Of a DNA stretch of 64,000 nt, positions 51,793-60,116 are shown in pieces. Where the stretch lies: the NCBI GenBank assembly GCA_024275015.1, contig JAJRZW010000016.1, positions 70,899-134,898 on the forward strand. The letters are read 5' to 3'. Under the pieces are notes generated by a model that was not told where the DNA came from, ran no database searches, and saw only the letters and a list, made by a program, of their open reading frames with translations. Numbering within the stretch: position 1 is the stretch's first letter; each line of letters starts with the position of its first letter. The translations under genes and the position numbers were made by a program. Origin of the DNA: Deltaproteobacteria bacterium (GTDB lineage: Bacteria > Desulfobacterota > Desulfobulbia > Desulfobulbales > JAJRZW01).

Positions 51793-53658
51793 TTCCAACG
51801 CCGCCGCGACCGCATCACCCAGGTCATGGATGGCAAGGGGCTTCATCAGCAACTTCCTGATCCCGGCCTTGGCCACTATCTCATCGGTCAGGACCTCGCT
51901 GAAGCCGGTACAGATAAGCGCCGGCATCTCCGGCCTGATTTCCAGGATCCTGCGGCAGAGCTCAAGCCCGGTCATATTGGGCATGGTCTGGTCGGTCAAC
52001 AGCAGGTCAAAATCCGCCGACCGGGAACGAAAAAGCTCCAGGGCCTCGACACTGCTGGTTCTCACAGTGACCTCATAGCCAAGATAGTCGAGCATCCGTT
52101 TCCCCATCTGCGCCAGGCTGTCCTCATCATCAACCAGCAGGACGCGGCCACCCCCCCGGGCCGGCATGGTCGCCACCTTTTCCACCGCTTCCGCCTCACC
52201 CGGCTGATCGATCCGGGGGAAATACACCTTTACCGTGGTCCCGGCCCCGGGGGCCGACTCCACCACCACCCCGCCGCCATAGGTGTTGATTATCCCATGG
52301 ACCACCGACAACCCCATGCCGGTGCCTTCGCCCTTGCTCTTGGTGGTATAAAAGGGTTCAAAGGCACGCTCAAGGACATACTCATCCATGCCGATACCGT
52401 TATCGGCCACCGTTAATACCAGATAACGGCCGATCGCAATGGTATCAATAATACCAACCAGTGGTTCCTCAATAGTCTCGGCACTGACGGCAACAATCAG
52501 CCGGGGATCACGATGATCACGCATGGCGTGATAGGCATTGGTACACAGGTTCATCAACACCTGGTGAATCTGGGTGGGATCGGCCATGATCCGGCCGTTT
52601 TCACAACTTATATCCTGGGTGATCGTTATGGTCGACGGCAGGGTGGCGCGCAACAGCTTGAGGGTCTCCTTAATCACCGGCACCAAAATCAGGGGCTTTC
52701 TCACCGACTCCCCCTGACGACTGAAAGAGAGGATCTGGGCGACCAGATCCTTGGCCCGGAGACCGGCGGTACGAATCTCCTCAAGATTCTCCCGCATGGG
52801 ACCGTCCCCGACCTCAAGCATGGCGAGATCGGCATAGCCGAGGATGGCCCCGAGGATATTATTAAAATCATGGGCGATTCCACCGGCCAGGGTGCCGATG
52901 GCCTCCATCTTCTGGGCCTGGCGCAGCTGTGATTCAAGGCTCTTCTGGGCGGTGATGTCACGGGCGACATGAATGATCCCGGCAAACTCGCCGGAACCCT
53001 TGAAAATCGGAAAAGAAGAAACCAAGTAACGCCGGCGGAGATTGGCGTGTTCGATCTCACCAAAATGAGGGGCGTGGGTGCGGATAGTCTTGATCTCCGG
53101 ACACATGGGACAGGGGGTGTCAAGACCGCGGAAGATCTCAAAACAATGGCGGCCAACGATATCTTCATGGCTCAGGCCCAGCTGCTCGCAGGCGGCACGG
53201 TTACAACGCAGGATCCGCATGTCCTCATCCTGGATGGTAATGATATCGCTGATGGCGTTAAAGGTCATCTCCCACTGGTTCTCACCGTCAACATCAACCG
53301 CGTTAACCAGACCGAGATCAACCCCGACCCCGAGGACGCCGTTAAGACTTCCGTGCGCATCGGCCAGTGGCAGGTGTTGCCACAGTATCCGTCCCCGCCC
53401 CCCGCTTTCGGTCACCAACGGCCGACGAACAAGCCCGGCGGCCGATTCCGGCCAGGGGCCACCGTCAACGATCCTCCATTCCGGACGCCCGCGCCAGTCG
53501 GGATCCGCCTGCAACTCCGTGACCGTAACAGAAAAAAAATCAGCAAAGAGATCATTGGCGCCAAGAAAACAATCATCGGAATCAACGACATAAAGGTAAG
53601 AACTGGAGCCGATGAAGGCGCTCAGGTAGCCGGTGATGTCAGAAAAAACGGTATGCAT
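51766..53658 (-). CDS. Hybrid PAS sensor kinase with receiver domain
   Basis: About 630 aa from ATG 53658 (track start 53745 is possible but starts in a G-rich stretch with no ribosome site). Two PAS domains lead: one near 15-120, the next with [18 protein letters not shown] and the cysteine pair TPCPMCPE near 210-220. HisKA has [18 protein letters not shown], HATPase has [19 protein letters not shown] and GTGMGLSVV, and a C-terminal receiver reads [18 protein letters not shown] with [14 protein letters not shown]. It is a soluble-looking kinase that may sense redox or a metal through its CxxC. It follows the second kinase on the same strand. Confidence 0.93.
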   Translation of the reverse strand: MHTVFSDITGYLSAFIGSSSYLYVVDSDDCFLGANDLFADFFSVTVTELQADPDWRGRPEWRIVDGGPWPESAAGLVRRPLVTESGGRGRILWQHLPLADAHGSLNGVLGVGVDLGLVNAVDVDGENQWEMTFNAISDIITIQDEDMRILRCNRAACEQLGLSHEDIVGRHCFEIFRGLDTPCPMCPEIKTIRTHAPHFGEIEHANLRRRYLVSSFPIFKGSGEFAGIIHVARDITAQKSLESQLRQAQKMEAIGTLAGGIAHDFNNILGAILGYADLAMLEVGDGPMRENLEEIRTAGLRAKDLVAQILSFSRQGESVRKPLILVPVIKETLKLLRATLPSTITITQDISCENGRIMADPTQIHQVLMNLCTNAYHAMRDHRDPRLIVAVSAETIEEPLVGIIDTIAIGRYLVLTVADNGIGMDEYVLERAFEPFYTTKSKGEGTGMGLSVVHGIINTYGGGVVVESAPGAGTTVKVYFPRIDQPGEAEAVEKVATMPARGGGRVLLVDDEDSLAQMGKRMLDYLGYEVTVRTSSVEALELFRSRSADFDLLLTDQTMPNMTGLELCRRILEIRPEMPALICTGFSEVLTDEIVAKAGIRKLLMKPLAIHDLGDAVAAALEPVNKMAGK

Positions 53659-53799
53659 AGCAGGATGACGTATTCTATTAAAGATAATAAGATCCAGAGT
53701 AACCCCAGCCCCCCCCGGTGCCGGACTCATCATTAAAAAAAACATGGCCGCAGGTCAAAAAATAAAGATGTTCCCGGTATCGCAATAGATTCCGGTCTA

Positions 53800-53882
53800 C
53801 CTCTCGATTTCACTGGGTTTTTCAATCCGGTGAAATCGGCGGCGCGTCCGTGCGCGCGACCAGCCCGTTTTTCAACGGGCTG
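53800..53882 (-). repeat. Multi-hairpin repeat family A, partial copy
   Basis: Hairpins 3, 2 and 1 in inverted order: ctctcgatttcactgggttt, the ggcggcgcgtc stem and cagcccgtttttcaacgggc tg. The last lies 17 bases from the downstream kinase stop at 53901. Confidence 0.85.
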
Positions 53883-53900
53883 CTACGCCCCTTGTGGGGG

Positions 53901-55064
53901 CTAAAAGATAACGGCATCCTGTTTCTGCTCCGACGCAAACGGGGCGACCTGGAAGCTGAAGGTGGTTCCCTCCTCGGAGGTAGAGACAAACGAAACCTTA
54001 CCGCCAAGGAACTCCTCGCCGAAAAGCTTCATTGAATAGGTACCGACCCCGCGACCGGCGCCGCCCTTGGTGGAAAAATGACGCTGAAAAATCCGCAGCT
54101 TCACATCAGGCGCAATCGCCCCCCGATTCCAGACCTTGAAGACCAGAGCGTCATCACCCCCGGTAACCGACAGGACAACGGCGTCTCCGTCGGCTGAGGC
54201 CTCAAAGGCGTTTACCAGCATATTACAGATAACCCGGGTCAGGAGAGAGACATCAGTGGTAAACACCGTGTCATTGTCCTTGCCCCGGGTCTCAAGTTCC
54301 TTACCCCGGGCCGCAGGGTGGCCAAGGATACCCTGTTCAAGCTCAACCAGAAACGCACCGGCCCTGACCTTATGCCAATCACACTGATAGCTGCTCCAAC
54401 CATCACGCACCAATCGCCGCTGAACGTTTATCTCGTTTACCAGCCTATCCATTGAACGCTGGGCCATGTCAAGAATATGGGTATCACCATTATCCTGGGA
54501 CAGGGCCAGTAGTTCAATGGCACCGTGAAGAGACATAATCGTATTGTTGATGTCATGAAAGAAAGAACGCTCCAGGGCCGCCATCCGTTCAGTTCCGGTA
54601 ATATCCTGCATGAAGATCAGGATAAAACGCCTGGAGTTGACGTCGATCGGGGTGGTTCTGACCCAAAAGCACAGCTCTTCGCTGATGCCGTCACGGCACA
54701 CAACCAGGGAGCATTTACGGCTGGCTGGAACATTCTCCGAAAGGCTTGCGACAATGGCAATGGCGGCACCGCAGGTAGAGCAATAACGACTGGTGCCGCA
54801 TCCCCCGGGTTCTTCGTGGGAGTGGACGCAATGCAGAGCCTCACCCGGACGCAGACCCAACACCTCGTCGGCCTCCTCCACTCCGAGATCATTCAACAGG
54901 TTATGATTAACCGCCACTATCTGCCGGTGGGAATCAACAACCATAATCAGAGCGCCGCTTAATCGCAGAATACCTTCCACCGCCGGATCGTGACTGATAA
55001 TCTCGACCTCCTGGCCTAACTGCTCCGAGTCAACCCGCTCGGCCGGGGCAAAATAGGTTTTCAA
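53901..55064 (-). CDS. PAS sensor kinase with cysteine-rich PAS
   Basis: TTG 55064, 6 bases after GGAGG, is preferred over the track start at 55103, giving 387 aa. The PAS domain (about 45-170) includes ALHCVHSHEEPGGCG and RYCSTCGAAIAI, a four-to-five-cysteine arrangement typical of a PAS subgroup in sulfate and metal reducers; it may bind an Fe-S cluster, haem or metal. FFHDINNTIMSLHGAIELL carries the phosphohistidine; the ATPase domain has GAGRGVGTYSMKLFGEEF. There is no receiver, so it needs a partner regulator; the hybrid kinase downstream is one candidate. Confidence 0.9.
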   Translation of the reverse strand: MKTYFAPAERVDSEQLGQEVEIISHDPAVEGILRLSGALIMVVDSHRQIVAVNHNLLNDLGVEEADEVLGLRPGEALHCVHSHEEPGGCGTSRYCSTCGAAIAIVASLSENVPASRKCSLVVCRDGISEELCFWVRTTPIDVNSRRFILIFMQDITGTERMAALERSFFHDINNTIMSLHGAIELLALSQDNGDTHILDMAQRSMDRLVNEINVQRRLVRDGWSSYQCDWHKVRAGAFLVELEQGILGHPAARGKELETRGKDNDTVFTTDVSLLTRVICNMLVNAFEASADGDAVVLSVTGGDDALVFKVWNRGAIAPDVKLRIFQRHFSTKGGAGRGVGTYSMKLFGEEFLGGKVSFVSTSEEGTTFSFQVAPFASEQKQDAVIF

Positions 55065-55394
55065 CGCCTCCCTCCGAATAAAGACCAAGCAACAACAGAC
55101 CAATTACCGCCCTCCCCCGACAACGGCAGATGGTAAACAGCAGTAATTCCAAACCCCGGCGGCAGCCGGATAAAAGCCGGAGCAAAAAATCATAATCATA
55201 AAGTTTACCGTAATCCCTATTTATATATTTTAAGGATAACGCCAAGGGGAGACACAGGGAAAGAAAAAACAGATCTGTTTCCGGGCATGACCTTCTTTTA
55301 TCCCCAAAGGAGCGACAAACGGTCAGAGCCACCCCGTCGCTCAACCGTAAATTCCAAAACAATGGAGATCGAACTTTTCACGACGCCATCACCT

Positions 55395-55456
55395 GCTGGC
55401 CTCGCAATAAATTACGTGAACCCGCTTCCATTCAAGACAGTTGTTACGACTTCATC
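55395..55456. repeat. Palindromic repeat family D, internally deleted copy
   Basis: gctggcctcgcaataaatta joined directly to cgtgaacccgcttccattca and the right end ttgttacgacttcatc. The inner ggccaac arm present at 22226 is missing. Confidence 0.75.
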
Positions 55457-55462
55457 ACTTAT

Positions 55463-55610
55463 CAGCCCGTTAAAAAACGGACTGGTCGCGGCTGATGTCC
55501 GCGCCGCCGATTTTGCCGGGTTGAAAAAACCGGTGAAATCGAGAGTTGGACGAAACTTGTTTTATCCAACCGGCGGTTGAAAAGCCAGGACGGCTTTTTC
55601 AACACACTGT
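55463..55610 (+). repeat. Multi-hairpin repeat family A, full copy
   Basis: cagcccgttaaaaaacggac tg, the gcggctgatgtccgc stem, gattttgccgggttgaaaaa with its mate, gttggacgaaacttgtttta with tccaac, and aaagccaggacggcttt. It directly follows a family D unit. Confidence 0.88.
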
Positions 55611-55719
55611 TATACATGATACAGATTTAGCCAAACGAAGATTCAATATATTGCAGAATATTTCAGACGGGAGAAAAGGAGTAGAGATACGGGCAGGGCG
55701 TGGTTGATCTTTAAAACGT

Positions 55720-55900
55720 GATGGCCTCGCAACAAGTCCCCGCGGAGGCGTCTTCGGCGATTTCCGGAAAAAACGCCGGACGACGGGGTGGTCAGGAAAT
55801 CCCGCATGCTTGAAGGCATAGCCCGAGTTCGGGATTCCGGCAGCCCGGCACCCGGAAATCGCCGCTGTCTCCCCGGAGCGGGACTTGTTGCGACTTCATC
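55720..55900. mobile_element. Composite element without family A hairpins
   Basis: GATGGCCTCGCAACAAGTCCC at the left and gggacttgttgcgacttcatc at the right are nearly perfect terminal inverted repeats. Inside are the gcgtcttcggcga stem and gaaatcccgc/cgggatt stem, joined where the five family A hairpins would be. 181 bp. The flanks do not show a clear target duplication. It lies 17 bases before the tRNA-Glu 3' end. Confidence 0.8.
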
Positions 55901-55917
55901 GAAAATAAATAAAGAAA

Positions 55918-55992
55918 TGGTGACCCCTACGGGACTCGAACCCGTGTTACCGGCGTGAGAGGCCGACGTCCTAACCACTAGACGAAGGGGCC
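55918..55992 (-). tRNA. tRNA-Glu (CTC)
   Basis: The minus strand reads GGCCCCTTCGTCTAGTGG, anticodon loop CTCTCAC in the stem TCGGC/GCCGG, T-arm ACGGGTTCGAGTCCCGT, acceptor AGGGGTC and encoded CCA. The stems are complete. Confidence 0.96.
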
Positions 55993-56070
55993 ATTGATTT
56001 ACTCTTCAATTTTGTCAAGGTGGATTTAATAAATTATCTCCCCGTCTTTGTCAAATGTTTTCGGATTTCC

Positions 56071-56637
56071 TCACCTGAGACATTCACGGCCAAAGGCACG
56101 GGCTTTTTCAAGCTCGCCGGCCGCTTCCGCCATTTCTCCACGGCGGTCGATGCCCCGGACCAGGAGTTCACCGCCATAGCTTAACCCCATGGCATCAAAG
56201 GCGTATTTCATCGTGAGGACCGCGCCCTCGAACACCCGCCTTCCCCGGGTGGCAGCGACCGAGACCAGATATCCCCTGCGTTCCCGATTATGCCAGACGG
56301 CACCTTTCGCCTCCGGCAACCGCTGACGGTTCCACAGGGCCTGGGTGCGATCTATAAAGAGCTTACCCTTGGCGGTGATATTGTAAAAGTAGATGGGCGA
56401 GGCGAAAATAACCCGGTCGGCGGCAAGAATCATGTCGTATAGCGGTTCCATGTCATCATCAAAAACACAAATCCCATCCTTTTCGCAGCCGCCGCAATTG
56501 ATACAGGGACCAATATTCAGGGCAGTAAGGTTGACGAGATCAATATCCCCCCCGGCCAGGCCGGAAAGAACGGCATTCAGCAGGACCTCGCTGTTACCTC
56601 CTGGCCGCGGACTTGCCTGCAGGGCAAGAACCTTCAT
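56071..56637 (-). CDS. Iron-sulfur flavoprotein / NADPH-dependent FMN reductase family
   Basis: The N-terminus KVLALQASPRPGGNSEVLLNAV is the FMN phosphate-binding loop. CINCGGCEKDGICVFDDD near residues 49-66 is the compact cysteine motif of Isf-like flavoproteins, which bind a 4Fe-4S cluster. ADRVIFASPIYFYNITAKGKLFIDR follows. 188 aa. It moves electrons from ferredoxin or NAD(P)H to a small acceptor in anaerobes. AAGGAG precedes the ATG. It lies 37 bases downstream of malQ on the same strand, probably coincidentally. Confidence 0.93.
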   Translation of the reverse strand: MKVLALQASPRPGGNSEVLLNAVLSGLAGGDIDLVNLTALNIGPCINCGGCEKDGICVFDDDMEPLYDMILAADRVIFASPIYFYNITAKGKLFIDRTQALWNRQRLPEAKGAVWHNRERRGYLVSVAATRGRRVFEGAVLTMKYAFDAMGLSYGGELLVRGIDRRGEMAEAAGELEKARAFGRECLR

Positions 56638-56674
56638 CTTCTATCTCCTTCATAACGATAAATACCGAAGTCTC

Positions 56675-58180
56675 TCAGCCGCGATTGTAAAATTCAACCA
56701 TTTCCCGGATCCATCCGGATAATTCAGGGGTGAGATTACCTTCGGCAAGACGCCAGCACCAATTGCCGTTTGCGGTGCCGGGGACGTTCATCCGACAGTC
56801 GGCACCGTATCCCAGAAAATCCTGCATCGGAACCATGGCCAGGGCCGCAACCGAAGCCATGGCCAGACGAACCATATCTTCATGTACCCTTGCCGCGTCA
56901 CTATGACAATAACGACGCAACCGCGTCCGGCTTTCCTCACCGCAACGACCACTCATGAACCAGCCGAGGGTAGTGTCATTATCGTGGGTACCGGTATAGA
57001 CAACGCAATTTGTGTCAGGATAATTATGAGGAAGATAGGCGTTGGCACTGCCGGAGTCAAAGGCAAACTGCAGGACCTTCATCCCCGGCAGCCCGAGATC
57101 GTCCAGCAACTCATGGACATCGGCGCCGATCATCCCCAGGTCCTCGGCGATCAAGGCCAGCGGCCCCAGTCGTTCCGCCATTGCCGTAAAAAAAGCCCTA
57201 CCCGGCCCCGGAACCCACTCTCCCGCAATCGCGGAATCGGCCCCGGCCGGGATCTGCCAGCAGGAGGCAAAAGCGCGAAAATGATCAATCCGGCAGAAAT
57301 CCACCATCCTGAACATTGCCGCAAAACGCCTCTCCCACCAATCGAGAAGGCCTGGGTTAAGACTGTTGCCGTCAAACCAACGGTACAGGGGGTTACCCCA
57401 CAACTGTCCGGTATCACTGAAATAATCTGGAGGAACCCCGGCGACCACCGTCGGAGCACCGCCAGCATCGAGACGGAAGCATTCCTGGTTGGCCCAGACA
57501 TCGGCGCTGTCAAGAGCGACATAGATCGGCATATCACCGACCATAGCAACCCCCTTTGCCGCGGCATGACGGCGAAGAACCCGCCATTGCCGGAAAAAAA
57601 CAAACTGACAGAAGGCATGAAAACCAACCTCGGACGCAAGTTCATCCCCGGCAGCAACCAGGGATTCCCTCCTCCTATCGACAAGATCACCCGCCCACTT
57701 AAACCACGGCCGCCCCTTGAATTTTTCTTTCAAGGCAATAAAGAGGCAATAATCATCAAGCCATCCCGCCTCACGGTCACGAAAAGCATCAAACGCCGGG
57801 TCCCCGCCCCGATCGACAAAGGCGGCATAGGCCCGGCGCAGAACGGTATCGTTCCATGCAACAAGCGGTTTGTAATCGACAAGGTAAGGAGAGAACTCCG
57901 GCGCCGCGGCAATAACCCCGGGGGGGAGAAGACCATCGGTGACAAGGCCTTCGGGATCAATAAACAGAGGATTGGCGGCCATGGCCGAGGATGACATATA
58001 GGGAGAAAAACCGTGGCACCCGGCCACCGGCGAAAGGGGGAGAAACTGCCATACCCCGAGGGACGACTCGGCTAAAAAATCAACGAATCGGGCCGCCGCG
58101 GCCCCGAGGCGGCCAATACCAAAGCCGGACGGCAGGGAAGAAATATGGAGAAGGACCCCGGCCCTGCGAAACCCCGGCAG
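56675..58180 (-). CDS. malQ: 4-alpha-glucanotransferase (non-canonical start)
   Basis: MalQ (GH77) moves alpha-1,4-glucan segments between chains. The track start is GTG 58027, but the frame stays open upstream and encodes 51 further residues of clear family character (FRRAGVLLHISSLPSG, then RFVDFLAESSLGVWQFLPL). The most upstream plausible start is CTG 58180, giving 501 aa, the normal length; no ATG, GTG or TTG lies in this extension. CRIDHFRAF holds the conserved aspartate and arginine, and AEDLGMI contains the acid/base glutamate. An ATG at 58275 lies in another frame, upstream of an A-run, so a frameshift is an alternative. Confidence 0.9.
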   Translation of the reverse strand: MPGFRRAGVLLHISSLPSGFGIGRLGAAAARFVDFLAESSLGVWQFLPLSPVAGCHGFSPYMSSSAMAANPLFIDPEGLVTDGLLPPGVIAAAPEFSPYLVDYKPLVAWNDTVLRRAYAAFVDRGGDPAFDAFRDREAGWLDDYCLFIALKEKFKGRPWFKWAGDLVDRRRESLVAAGDELASEVGFHAFCQFVFFRQWRVLRRHAAAKGVAMVGDMPIYVALDSADVWANQECFRLDAGGAPTVVAGVPPDYFSDTGQLWGNPLYRWFDGNSLNPGLLDWWERRFAAMFRMVDFCRIDHFRAFASCWQIPAGADSAIAGEWVPGPGRAFFTAMAERLGPLALIAEDLGMIGADVHELLDDLGLPGMKVLQFAFDSGSANAYLPHNYPDTNCVVYTGTHDNDTTLGWFMSGRCGEESRTRLRRYCHSDAARVHEDMVRLAMASVAALAMVPMQDFLGYGADCRMNVPGTANGNWCWRLAEGNLTPELSGWIREMVEFYNRG

Positions 58181-58313
58181 AAAAACCGAATTACCCCCAG
58201 ACCCCGCTTTTACTGCTGAAACGATATTTTTTTTGATTTTTATTTTTTTACCCTCTCAGCTGACCAAGAAATCATGATAAAATATTCCTTAAAAAGACCG
58301 GTGGTTCAATAAA
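58181..58313. other. AT-rich gap upstream of malQ
   Basis: Runs of A/T on the malQ sense strand (tcaaaaaaaatatcg and aaaaaaataaaaatc) follow GAGAGGG, a possible ribosome site with no usual start after it. No gene seen. Confidence 0.5.
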
Positions 58314-58601
58314 GATGAAGTCGTAACAAGTCCCAGATCCGGGGAGAAAACGACGATTTCCGGACACCGGGGGGGGCGAACTGCTGAAATCCCGAACTCG
58401 GGCCATGCCCTCAAACATGCGGGATTTCTTAACAGACTGCTGAAAAAGCCGTCCCGGCTTTTTCAACCCAATAAAATCGGCGATGCGTCCATGCACCACG
58501 ACCAGTCCGTTTTTCAACGGACTGGGAACCCATCCCGCCGCCAGGCGTTTTTTTCGAAAATCGCCGAAGACGCCTCTGCGGGTAATTGTTACGGGACCAT
58601 C
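58314..58601. mobile_element. Full-length composite element with target duplication
   Basis: GATGaagtcgtaacaagtcc to ggtaattgttacgggacCATC, 288 bp, in the opposite orientation to the copy at 24502. AATAAA flanks both ends (58308-58313 and 58602-58607). Inside are the gaaatcccg/cgggattt stem, hairpins 5, 2 and 1 (hairpins 3 and 4 are missing) and the cgccgaagacgcc stem. It lies upstream of malQ. Confidence 0.82.
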
Positions 58602-58730
58602 AATAAAGACCAACAGACCTGGATACAAACCGTAAAGTGCCTGCGCCGGCGCATACGCCCTTTATTCTATCACACCAACCGCCAGGGAACAGCAACAGAA
58701 GCCATGCAATCCTTGACCTGTTTTTTCATC
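58602..58730. other. Gap upstream of the rpoD promoter
   Basis: After the AATAAA duplication there is a short stretch rich in gcctgcgccggcgcatacgc, which forms a small stem (tgcgccggcgca). No gene seen. Confidence 0.35.
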
Positions 58731-58759
58731 TTGCCTTGCATTGCTTTTAATGGTATCAT
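58731..58759 (+). promoter_or_regulatory. Candidate promoter of rpoD
   Basis: TTGCCT and TATCAT are spaced by 17 bases, about 60 bases before the GTG start. Four of six and five of six matches to the sigma-70 consensus. Confidence 0.45.
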
Positions 58760-58820
58760 TCTATGATTTGCTTTTATCCTCACTCTGTTTCTTTCACATC
58801 TTTAAAGGAGTTGGAATATC

Positions 58821-60116
58821 GTGTCCGTTGAAACGATAAAAGAAAAGCTGCTTGAGCAGGCCAAAAACAATGGCGGTGTCACTCTTGCCACCCTCAATGA
58901 CCTAATCCCTGATGACAAAAATCCTGATTTCATCGACGATATATTTGAATTCCTCAACCGTAACAACATAGAAGTCGTCAACAACAAAAATAAAAAAAAG
59001 GCGACCGACAAGAAAGACGAAGACGACTCTTTCACCGCGCTGACCATGCGCAAGGACGATACCCCGGATATCGAGGAAACCACCACCACCTATCTCCGCG
59101 AAATGGGGCAGTTCGAACTTCTGACCCCGGCAGAGGAAGAAAAATACTCCAAGGCGATCCGCCAGGGATTCAATGCCATCATTTCCGGAATCAGACTTGA
59201 GACCTCCGGGGTCAGTGAATTGGTCGAGATGCGGGAACGCCTTGACCTCTGGGAAAGAAGGGACCCCACCCTCAAACCGAAAAAACAGCACCTGAATTAC
59301 ATGACCCGGGTGATCGAAATAAGTTTTCAACACCACCCCGACCTTGACAATATCCGCGAATTACGCTTCAAGGTCAAAATGTACACCCGGGCCATCGAGA
59401 CCGCCAAAGACGCGATGATAAAGGCCAACCTGCGATTGGTGGTCAGTATAGCCAAACGCTACATGCATCAGGGCCTGACCCTTGCCGACCTGATTCAGGA
59501 AGGCAACCTCGGCCTGATGCGGGCGGTGTTCCGCTTCGACTATACCAAAGGCAATAAATTCTCCACCTACGCCAGCTGGTGGATCCGCCAGGCGATCACC
59601 CGGGCCATACTCGACAAAACCCGGACCATCAGACTTCCGGTACACTTCCTTGAGCTTCGGAGCCAGTTCTTCAAGGCCTTTTACTCTCTGCTGAAGGAAC
59701 TGGGCCGTGAGCCGACCCCGGTTGAGATCTCCGAGCAGACCGGTCTGTCCATGGACAAGATCCTGGCGATCCTTGAGGCATCAAGGGAACCGATCTCCCT
59801 TGAAACCCCGGTGGGCGACGACGAGAGCACCCTGGGTGATTTTCTTGAAAACCAGGAGGCGATCTCCCCTTACGAGGCGGTTAAAAATCAGGAACTGGCC
59901 GACCGGGTAACCGGCATCCTCGCCACCCTGAGCCCGAGGGAAGAAAAAATAATCCGTCTGCGCTTCGGCATCGGAGAAAACGCCGAGTACACCCTGGAAG
60001 AAATCGGTCGTCGTTTCAACGTCTCCCGTGAACGTATCCGCCAGATTGAAAAAAAGGCCCTGAACCGTTTACGCCATTCCAGCCGCCGGGAAAAACTCAA
60101 GCATTTCCTTGACTGA
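58821..60116 (+). CDS. rpoD: RNA polymerase primary-type sigma factor
   Basis: The protein starts with GTG behind AAAGGAG. Region 1.1-like N-terminus (residues 1-60) is followed by region 1.2 (DDTPDIEETTTTYLREMGQF near 80) and a short non-conserved insert. Region 2 has NLRLVVSIAKRYMHQGLTLADLIQEGNLGLMRAVFRFD and FSTYASWWIRQAITRAI, which bind and melt the -10 element. Region 3 and region 4.2 (YTLEEIGRRFNVSRERIRQIE) complete the sigma-70 layout. At 431 aa it is shorter than E. coli RpoD because the insert between 1.2 and 2.1 is small. Presence of 1.1 favours the housekeeping sigma. It overlaps comEC by 8 bases. Confidence 0.93.
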   Translation: MSVETIKEKLLEQAKNNGGVTLATLNDLIPDDKNPDFIDDIFEFLNRNNIEVVNNKNKKKATDKKDEDDSFTALTMRKDDTPDIEETTTTYLREMGQFELLTPAEEEKYSKAIRQGFNAIISGIRLETSGVSELVEMRERLDLWERRDPTLKPKKQHLNYMTRVIEISFQHHPDLDNIRELRFKVKMYTRAIETAKDAMIKANLRLVVSIAKRYMHQGLTLADLIQEGNLGLMRAVFRFDYTKGNKFSTYASWWIRQAITRAILDKTRTIRLPVHFLELRSQFFKAFYSLLKELGREPTPVEISEQTGLSMDKILAILEASREPISLETPVGDDESTLGDFLENQEAISPYEAVKNQELADRVTGILATLSPREEKIIRLRFGIGENAEYTLEEIGRRFNVSRERIRQIEKKALNRLRHSSRREKLKHFLD

